Positions 59,063-64,000 of a DNA stretch of 64,000 bases are shown here, in pieces (position 1 is the first letter of the stretch; each line of letters starts with the position of its first letter). This DNA is from Pseudonocardia sp. MH-G8 (lineage in GTDB: Bacteria; Actinomycetota; Actinomycetes; Mycobacteriales; Pseudonocardiaceae), in the NCBI RefSeq assembly GCF_002262885.1, contig NZ_NKYF01000030.1, positions 1 to 64,000 of the forward strand, read 5' to 3'. The translations under genes and the position numbers were made by a program. Under the pieces are notes generated by a model. It worked only from the letters and a program-made list of their open reading frames with translations, searched no databases and had not been told where the DNA came from.

Positions 59063-59857
59063 GTGCCCGCAGGCGTGGATCGCACGGACGGCGACGGCAT
59101 CGCCACGCTGACGCTGCGCAACGAGGGCCGCCGCAACGCGCTCGCGGTCGACCTGTTCGACGACCTGGATCGCGAGCTGGACGGCCTCGAGAGCGACCCC
59201 GGGATCCGGGTCGTCGTGATCACCGGGCACGGATCGGCGTTCTCGGTGGGCGCGGACCTCGCCGCGCCGTCGCACCGCCGCACGTTGCGCGGCGACTCGG
59301 TGAGCGCGGACCTGGCCCGGCTGCGCCGCGTCGGCCGGATCGCCGAACGCCTGCACCGGCTGCCGCAGGTCAGCGTGGCGGCGGTCAACGGGGCCTGCGC
59401 CGGCGCGGGCCTGTCCCTCGCGCTGGCCTGCGACCTGCGGATCGCGGCCGACACGGCGGTCTTCAACACCGCGTTCCTGGGCGCGGGCCTGTCCGGCGAC
59501 CTCGGCGGGATCTGGTTCGCCACCCGCATCCTCGGCCAGGCACGGGCCCGCGAGCTGTTCCTGCTCCCCGGGCGGCTCCCCGCGCGGGACGCGTGCGCCG
59601 CGGGCCTGGTGACCAGGGTGAGCCCCGACGAGTCCTTCGCCGCCGACCTCGCCGCGCTCACCACCCGGCTCGCCGGCGGCGCCCCCCGGGCCGTCCGGGC
59701 GATGAAGGACAACCTGCGCGACGCCGACCGGCTACCGCTGGCGGACTACCTCGACGTCGAGAGCGAACGCATGGTCTCGACGTTCCACACCGACGACGCC
59801 CGCGAGGCGGCACACGCGTTCCTCGAGCGCCGCGAGCCGGTCTTCACCGGCAAGTAG
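59063..59857 (+). CDS. Enoyl-CoA hydratase/isomerase
   Basis: A 264-residue crotonase: IATLTLRNEGRRNALAVDLF, the first oxyanion-hole segment GHGSAFSVGADLAAPS, the second VNGACAGAGLSLALACDLRI, then LGAGLSGDLGGIWFATRILG. The start is taken at GTG 59063 because GGAGGAGGT lies just before it. An earlier in-frame ATG at 59027 overlaps the CoA-transferase stop as ATGA and would add 12 residues. It would hydrate or isomerise the CoA ester made by the transferase. Confidence 0.88.
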   Translation: MPAGVDRTDGDGIATLTLRNEGRRNALAVDLFDDLDRELDGLESDPGIRVVVITGHGSAFSVGADLAAPSHRRTLRGDSVSADLARLRRVGRIAERLHRLPQVSVAAVNGACAGAGLSLALACDLRIAADTAVFNTAFLGAGLSGDLGGIWFATRILGQARARELFLLPGRLPARDACAAGLVTRVSPDESFAADLAALTTRLAGGAPRAVRAMKDNLRDADRLPLADYLDVESERMVSTFHTDDAREAAHAFLERREPVFTGK

Positions 59858-59876
59858 TGGCCGCGATCCAGCTCGC

Positions 59877-60944
59877 TCAGACCTGGCTGCCCAGCTTGAA
59901 CCCGCGCGGGTCGGCCCCGGCTTCCCCGGGCCGGGTGTAGGAGAACCCGTCCGCCCCGACCGTCACCTCGGCCTCCTCCGCCTCGGTGCGCTCCTGCAGC
60001 GGGCGCGGTTCCCCGTCGAGGTCCAGGACCGGCGACGCCTCGGCGTACCACGACGCGACGACGGGGTTGCCCCACCAGTCGCGGCGCTGGTTGTCGTGCA
60101 CGTCCCAGCGGATCACCGGGTTGTCCGGGTCGCCGGTGTAGTAGTCGTGGGTGTAGATCTCGATGCGGTGCCCGTCGGGGTCGCGCAGGTAGAGGTAGAA
60201 GGCGTTGGAGACACCGTGCCGGCCCGGACCGCGCTCGATCATGTCGGAACGGCGCGCCGCGCCCAGGTGGTCGCACAGGTGCAGGATCTGGCTGCGCTCG
60301 TGCGTGGCGAAGGCGATGTGGTGCATGCGCGGCCCGTCGCCGCCGGTGAGGGCGATGTCGTGCACCGTGGGCTTGCGGTACAGCCAGGCCGCGTACACCG
60401 TGCCGTCGGCGTCCTCGATGTCCTCCGACACCTTGAACCCGAGTCCCTCGTAGTAGCGCTGCGCCGCGGGGACGTCGGGTGTCACCACGTTGAAGTGGTC
60501 CAGGCGGCTGATCGCGCCGGCGCCGTGCAGGTCGTAGCGCTGGGTGAGGCGCTCGACGTGCTCGGCGTCGAAGAATAACTCCACGGGGAAGCCCAGCGGG
60601 TCCTCGATCCGGACGGCCTCACCGATCCCCCGGGTCGCGCCGGCCGGCACCCGCTCGACGCGCACCCCCAGATCCCGGTAGTACGCCTCGGCCCGGTCCA
60701 CCTCGGCGGGCGAACGCACCCGGTAGGCCAGCCGCGCGCACGCGGCGGTCTCCCCGCGGCGCAGCACGAGCGAGTGGTGCAGGTACTCCTCGAAGGCGCG
60801 CAGGTAGAGCGCGTCGGGCTCCTCGGCGGTGACGACCAGCCCGAGCAGGTCGACGTAGAACCACCTGGCCGCGGCGAGGTCGGTGACCACGAGCTCGGCG
60901 TACGCGCAGCGGATGACATCGGGTGGTCCAGGGGTCACAGCCAT
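59877..60944 (-). CDS. hpaD: 3,4-Dihydroxyphenylacetate (homoprotocatechuate) 2,3-dioxygenase
   Basis: A 355-residue two-module VOC extradiol dioxygenase of the homoprotocatechuate type. Metal ligands: His in AISRLDHFNVVTPD near residue 153, His in GPRMHHIAFATH near 212, Glu in DPDGHRIEIYTHDY near 265. DHFNVV and the IYTHDYYTGDPDNP tail, with the WWGNPV segment, match the Fe/Mn homoprotocatechuate dioxygenases of actinobacteria. It cleaves the ring to 5-carboxymethyl-2-hydroxymuconate semialdehyde. The next enzyme, the semialdehyde dehydrogenase, is encoded 1 bp upstream. It is the last gene of the operon. Confidence 0.92.
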   Translation of the reverse strand: MAVTPGPPDVIRCAYAELVVTDLAAARWFYVDLLGLVVTAEEPDALYLRAFEEYLHHSLVLRRGETAACARLAYRVRSPAEVDRAEAYYRDLGVRVERVPAGATRGIGEAVRIEDPLGFPVELFFDAEHVERLTQRYDLHGAGAISRLDHFNVVTPDVPAAQRYYEGLGFKVSEDIEDADGTVYAAWLYRKPTVHDIALTGGDGPRMHHIAFATHERSQILHLCDHLGAARRSDMIERGPGRHGVSNAFYLYLRDPDGHRIEIYTHDYYTGDPDNPVIRWDVHDNQRRDWWGNPVVASWYAEASPVLDLDGEPRPLQERTEAEEAEVTVGADGFSYTRPGEAGADPRGFKLGSQV

Positions 60945-60945
60945 G

Positions 60946-62457
60946 TCAGCTCGCTCCGAACCGCGGCGTGTGCACCTCGCCGAGCGTGACGTGCACGGCC
61001 TGCTCCTCGGTGTAGAAGTCGATCGAGCGGTGGCCACCCTCGTGACCCAGCCCCGACGCCTTCACCCCGCCGAACGGGGTGCGCAGGTCGCGGACGTTGT
61101 GCGAGTTCAGCCAGACCATCCCGGCCTCGATCGCCTGTGCGACGCGGTGGCCACGGGCGAGGTCGCGGGTCCAGACGTAGCCCGCGAGCCCGTACCGGAC
61201 GTCGTTGGCGAGCGCGACCGCCTCCGCCTCGTCGTCGAACGGGGTGAGCGCCGCGACGGGGCCGAAGATCTCCTCCTGGAAGATCCGCGCCGTCGGCGGG
61301 ACGTCGGCGAACACGGTGGGCGCCACGTAGTTGCCCCCGGGCAGGTGCTCGGGACGCCCGCCGCCCGCCACCAGCCGGCCCTCGGTCTTCCCGATCTCCA
61401 CGTACCCCAGCACCCGCTCGTGGTGCTCCGGGTGCACCAGCGCACCGACCTCGGTGCGCGGGTCGTGCGGGTCGCCGACGACGACGTTGCGGGCCCGCTC
61501 GGCGTAGCGCTGCACGAACTCGTCGTAGACGCTGCGCTGCACGAGGATGCGCGAGCCCGCCGTGCAGCGCTCCCCGTTGAGGGAGAACACGCCGAACACC
61601 GACGAGTCCAGCGCGGCGTCGAGATCGGCGTCGTCGAAGATCACGACCGGGGACTTGCCGCCGAGCTCCATCGACAGCCCCTTGAGGTGCGGGGCGGCCG
61701 CGCGGAAGATCTCCCGGCCGGTCGTGGTCTCGCCGGTGAACGAGATCAGCCGGGTGCCGGGGTGGGCGACGAGCGCGGCGCCCGCCTCCTCGCCGATGCC
61801 GTTGACCAGGTTGAACACACCCTGCGGCAGGCCGGCCTCGGTGAAGATCTGCGCCCACAGGCTCGCCGAGAGCGGGGTGAACTCGGCCGGCTTGAGCACC
61901 ACCGTGCAGCCCGCCGCGATCGCCGGCGCCAGCTTCCAGGACTCCAGCATGAACGGGGTGTTCCACGGCGTGATCAGCCCCGCGACCCCGACCGGCTTGC
62001 GGTTGACGTAGTTGATCTGGCGGCCCGGCACCTTGTAGGCGTCGTCGGTCTGGCCCACGATCAGGTCGGCGAAGAACCGGAAGTTCTCCGCGGCCCGCTG
62101 CGCCTGGCCCAGCGCCTGCGTGATCGGCAGGCCGGTGTCGAACGTCTCGAGGTCGGCGAGCCGGGCGTCCTGCGCCTCCACCAGGTCGGCGATCCTGTTG
62201 AGCACGCGGGCCCGGGCGCGCGGCGCCATCGTCGGCCACGGGCCCTCGGTGAACGCGCGGTGCGCGGCGGACACGGCGGCGTCGACGTCCTCGGCCTGGC
62301 CCGCGGAGGCGGTGGCGTAGGTGCGGTTGGAGACCGGGTCGAGCACCTCGAACGTCGCGCCGCCGACCGAGTCGCGCAGCTCGCCGTCGATGTAGTGCTG
62401 CAGGTGCGTGGGCAGCCCCTCGGGGACGTGCCGGCTCACGGACTGCGTCTGCGTCAT
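60946..62457 (-). CDS. hpaE: 5-Carboxymethyl-2-hydroxymuconate semialdehyde dehydrogenase
   Basis: A 503-residue aldehyde dehydrogenase. GLITPWNTPFMLESWKLAPA (near 160), the NAD-loop ISFTGETTTGREIFRAAAPH, catalytic glutamate in LSMELGGKSPVVIF and catalytic cysteine in FSLNGERCTAGSRILVQ near residue 300, and EIFGPVAALTPFDDE. FSLNGERCTAGSR is typical of HpaE/HpcC rather than general aldehyde dehydrogenases. It oxidises the ring-cleavage product of the next gene. Its ATG overlaps the stop of the DapA-like gene. Confidence 0.92.
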   Translation of the reverse strand: MTQTQSVSRHVPEGLPTHLQHYIDGELRDSVGGATFEVLDPVSNRTYATASAGQAEDVDAAVSAAHRAFTEGPWPTMAPRARARVLNRIADLVEAQDARLADLETFDTGLPITQALGQAQRAAENFRFFADLIVGQTDDAYKVPGRQINYVNRKPVGVAGLITPWNTPFMLESWKLAPAIAAGCTVVLKPAEFTPLSASLWAQIFTEAGLPQGVFNLVNGIGEEAGAALVAHPGTRLISFTGETTTGREIFRAAAPHLKGLSMELGGKSPVVIFDDADLDAALDSSVFGVFSLNGERCTAGSRILVQRSVYDEFVQRYAERARNVVVGDPHDPRTEVGALVHPEHHERVLGYVEIGKTEGRLVAGGGRPEHLPGGNYVAPTVFADVPPTARIFQEEIFGPVAALTPFDDEAEAVALANDVRYGLAGYVWTRDLARGHRVAQAIEAGMVWLNSHNVRDLRTPFGGVKASGLGHEGGHRSIDFYTEEQAVHVTLGEVHTPRFGAS

Positions 62458-63386
62458 ACGGCGACCTCCACGGGGGTCAGGTACTGATCGGCGGCCGCGG
62501 CGAGCGCGCGGACCTTTTCCTGCCCGCTCTCGGTGAGCGGGATGAGCGGGGACCGGACGTGATCGCTCGTGATCAGCCCCCGCTCCTTCATCAGCCACTT
62601 GGCCGGGGCCGGGTTCGTCTCGACGAACAGCAGGTCCACCAGCGGGTGCACCCCGAAGTGGATCTCGCGGGCCCGCTGCGCGTCGCCCGCGACCGCCGCC
62701 TCGTACATCTGCGCGACGGCGGCCGGGGCGATGTTGGCCAGCGCCGAGACGAAGCCTGCGCCACCCAGCGGCAGGAGCGGCAGGCACAACAGCTCGATGC
62801 CGGACCAGACGAGCAGGTCGGGGCCCGCGGCGTGCAGCACGCGGGAGAAGTGCTCGAAGTCCTTGGTCGTCTCCTTGACCCCGACGAAGTTGTCGTGGTC
62901 GCGGTGGAGGCGCCCGACCGTCTCCGGGGCGATGTCCACGGCGGTGCGCGACGGGACGTTGTAGGCCACGATGGGCAGGTCCGGGAACTCGCGCGCGACC
63001 GTCGAGTACCAGACGTACAGCGCTTCCTGGGTGGGCCGCGCGTAGTACGGGGTGATGACGAGAGCCGCGTCCGCGCCCGCATCCCGGGCCGCCGCGGTCA
63101 GTTCCAGGGTCTCGGCGAGCTTCGCCGAACCGGTGCCCGGCAGGAACGGCACGCGGTCGCCGATCTCGGCGGCGACGGTGCGGATGCCCTCCGCGCGCTC
63201 GGCGATCGACTGCGCCGACGGCTCGCCCGTCGAGCCGCCGAGCGAGATGCCGTGCGAACCCGCGGCGAGCTGCCAGCGCACGAGGGTGCGCAGGGCCTCG
63301 TGGTCCACGTCCCCCGCGTCGGTGAACGGGGTGACCAGCGGGGCGATCGAACCGCGGATCTGCGCGGGGTCGGAACGGAATCTCAT
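62454..63386 (-). CDS. DapA-family aldolase/lyase of the homoprotocatechuate operon
   Basis: A 310-residue class I aldolase fold. IAPLVTPFTDAGDVDHEALR, ISLGGSTGEPSAQSIAER (dihydroxyacid loop), catalytic Tyr in VAYNVPSRTAVDIAPE near residue 143 and Schiff-base Lys in FVGVKETTKDFEHF near 172. The family includes dihydrodipicolinate synthase and related pyruvate aldolases. In this operon it probably serves the lower pathway, but the classic aldolase for 2,4-dihydroxyhept-2-enedioate (HpaI) belongs to a different fold, so the exact reaction is open. ATGA overlaps join it to its neighbours on both sides. Confidence 0.85.
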   Translation of the reverse strand: MRFRSDPAQIRGSIAPLVTPFTDAGDVDHEALRTLVRWQLAAGSHGISLGGSTGEPSAQSIAERAEGIRTVAAEIGDRVPFLPGTGSAKLAETLELTAAARDAGADAALVITPYYARPTQEALYVWYSTVAREFPDLPIVAYNVPSRTAVDIAPETVGRLHRDHDNFVGVKETTKDFEHFSRVLHAAGPDLLVWSGIELLCLPLLPLGGAGFVSALANIAPAAVAQMYEAAVAGDAQRAREIHFGVHPLVDLLFVETNPAPAKWLMKERGLITSDHVRSPLIPLTESGQEKVRALAAAADQYLTPVEVAV

Positions 63387-64000
63387 GCTGATCCTTTCTG
63401 GCTGTCCAGGACGGCACGCACCGTGGCCTCGCGGTGGCCGCGGGCGGCGGCCTCGATCTCGGCCGGGGCCGCGCCGCGCACGACGAGGTCCAGGAGCGCG
63501 TCGTGCTCGCGCACCGACTCCGCCGCGCGGTCGGGCACGAACGAGAACACCGACGACCGCAGGCCCGACACCCGCGCCCACCCGCGCTCGACGAGGTCGA
63601 GCAGGTGCGGGTTCGGGCACGGGTCGGTGAGCACGCGGTGGAACTGCTGGTTGAGTCGGCTGTGACGCAGCGGGTCGAGGTCGTCGAGCCCGTCACGCAT
63701 GGCGTCGTTCAGGCGGCGCGCCTCGGCGAGGGCGCCGTCCGGGAGGTGCGCGGCGGCCATCCCGGTGGCCGCGCCCTCGACCACGGCGAGCGTCTCCACC
63801 GCCCAGCGGTACTCGACGGGGTCCAGCCCGCGGACCGTGGCGCCGACGTTGCGCACGACCTCGACGAGGTTCTCCGCCTCCAGGCGGCGGACCGCCTCGC
63901 GCACCGGCACTGTCGAGACCCCGAGCTCCTTGCCCAGCACGCCCAGCACCAGGCGGTACCCCGGGGTGTAGGCCCCGCTCCGGATGCGTTCGCGGATGAG
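63383..64000 (-). CDS. GntR-family (FCD) regulator, 5' end outside the window
   Basis: The frame runs to the edge: LIRERIRSGAYTPGYRLVLG, then ELGVSTVPVREAVRRLEAEN for the winged helix, and an FCD ligand domain (TLAVVEGAATGMAAAHLPDG; LNQQFHRVLTDPCPNPHLLD; VREHDALLDLVVRG). The start codon lies beyond 64000, with probably only about 15-20 residues missing. Its stop overlaps the DapA-like start, so it is co-transcribed with the homoprotocatechuate genes and probably autoregulates them. Confidence 0.9.
   Translation of the reverse strand, partial: LIRERIRSGAYTPGYRLVLGVLGKELGVSTVPVREAVRRLEAENLVEVVRNVGATVRGLDPVEYRWAVETLAVVEGAATGMAAAHLPDGALAEARRLNDAMRDGLDDLDPLRHSRLNQQFHRVLTDPCPNPHLLDLVERGWARVSGLRSSVFSFVPDRAAESVREHDALLDLVVRGAAPAEIEAAARGHREATVRAVLDSQKGSA

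Noticed and set aside
1..64000. CRISPR array, tRNA, rRNA or prophage attachment sites
   Set aside because: No regularly spaced direct repeats of CRISPR length, no cloverleaf or CCA-like gene end and no integrase were found on reading; the two tandem arrays have 8-bp units without spacers.

Overview
The window is a high-GC actinobacterial chromosome segment (about 70-73% G+C by eye, GTG starts common, many ATGA/GTGA stop-start overlaps, TAnnnT -10 boxes sitting 6-7 bases before start codons). Gene content and a dispersed non-coding repeat whose spurious translation reads ESPVGAPFPAR point to Pseudonocardia or a close relative; this is inference, because no rRNA or marker gene is present. I see no tRNA, rRNA, CRISPR array, intact transposase or phage gene.

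Layout. 1-1.1 kb: non-coding, repeat-rich. 1.1-5.8 kb: secreted CAP protein, AraC regulator, NmrA-like and DUF1772 genes, and an SDR/TetR pair sharing an inverted-repeat operator; the SDR carries one frameshift. 5.9-9.4 kb: sugar-acid module (ManD/RspA-type dehydratase, MFS carrier, IclR regulator). 9.4-14 kb: a decaying resorcinol/hydroxyquinol operon (LysR missing part of its ligand domain, intact maleylacetate reductase and hydroxyquinol dioxygenase, hydroxylase broken twice). 14-19.2 kb: large AAA-type regulator, methyltransferase, two GNATs. 19.1-23.5 kb: flavin monooxygenase, alpha/beta hydrolase, PcpA/LinE-like ring-cleavage dioxygenase and AraC regulator. 23.5-30 kb: NmrA/MarR pair with a double palindromic operator, MFS, an alpha/beta hydrolase lacking its nucleophile, AraC and PhyH. 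29.6-34.7 kb: cytochrome b561 plus Tat-exported catalase-like peroxidase, dicarboxylate carrier, D-cysteine desulfhydrase-like enzyme and Asp/Glu racemase.

34.7-45.2 kb is a complete-looking aerobic CoA-thioester aromatic pathway, best read as 2-aminobenzoate (anthranilate) degradation: CoA ligase, PaaX-type regulator, the two-domain aminobenzoyl-CoA monooxygenase/reductase, and a five-gene operon (two acyl-CoA dehydrogenases, enoyl-CoA hydratase, SDR, RidA) in which each gene overlaps the next by 4 bp. The divergent promoter between the two arms appears leaderless on both sides, and an 11-bp motif is shared with the ligase promoter.

45.2-53.9 kb is the most unusual part: a stand-alone TOPRIM protein, a two-helix membrane protein of unknown function, an ArsB/SLC13-type permease and a 1903-residue protein with TIR, calcineurin-like phosphoesterase (metal ligands lost), NACHT, pentapeptide-repeat and about 15 WD40 units. 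This is a candidate immune STAND protein and a possible small defence island.

53.9-64 kb: M20 peptidase; LysR, MFS, class III CoA-transferase and enoyl-CoA hydratase; then, on the opposite strand, a homoprotocatechuate meta-cleavage operon (ring-cleavage dioxygenase, semialdehyde dehydrogenase, DapA-like aldolase, GntR regulator running off the window). Overall this is a catabolic accessory region with at least four aromatic-degradation modules, several local regulators and repeated gene erosion.
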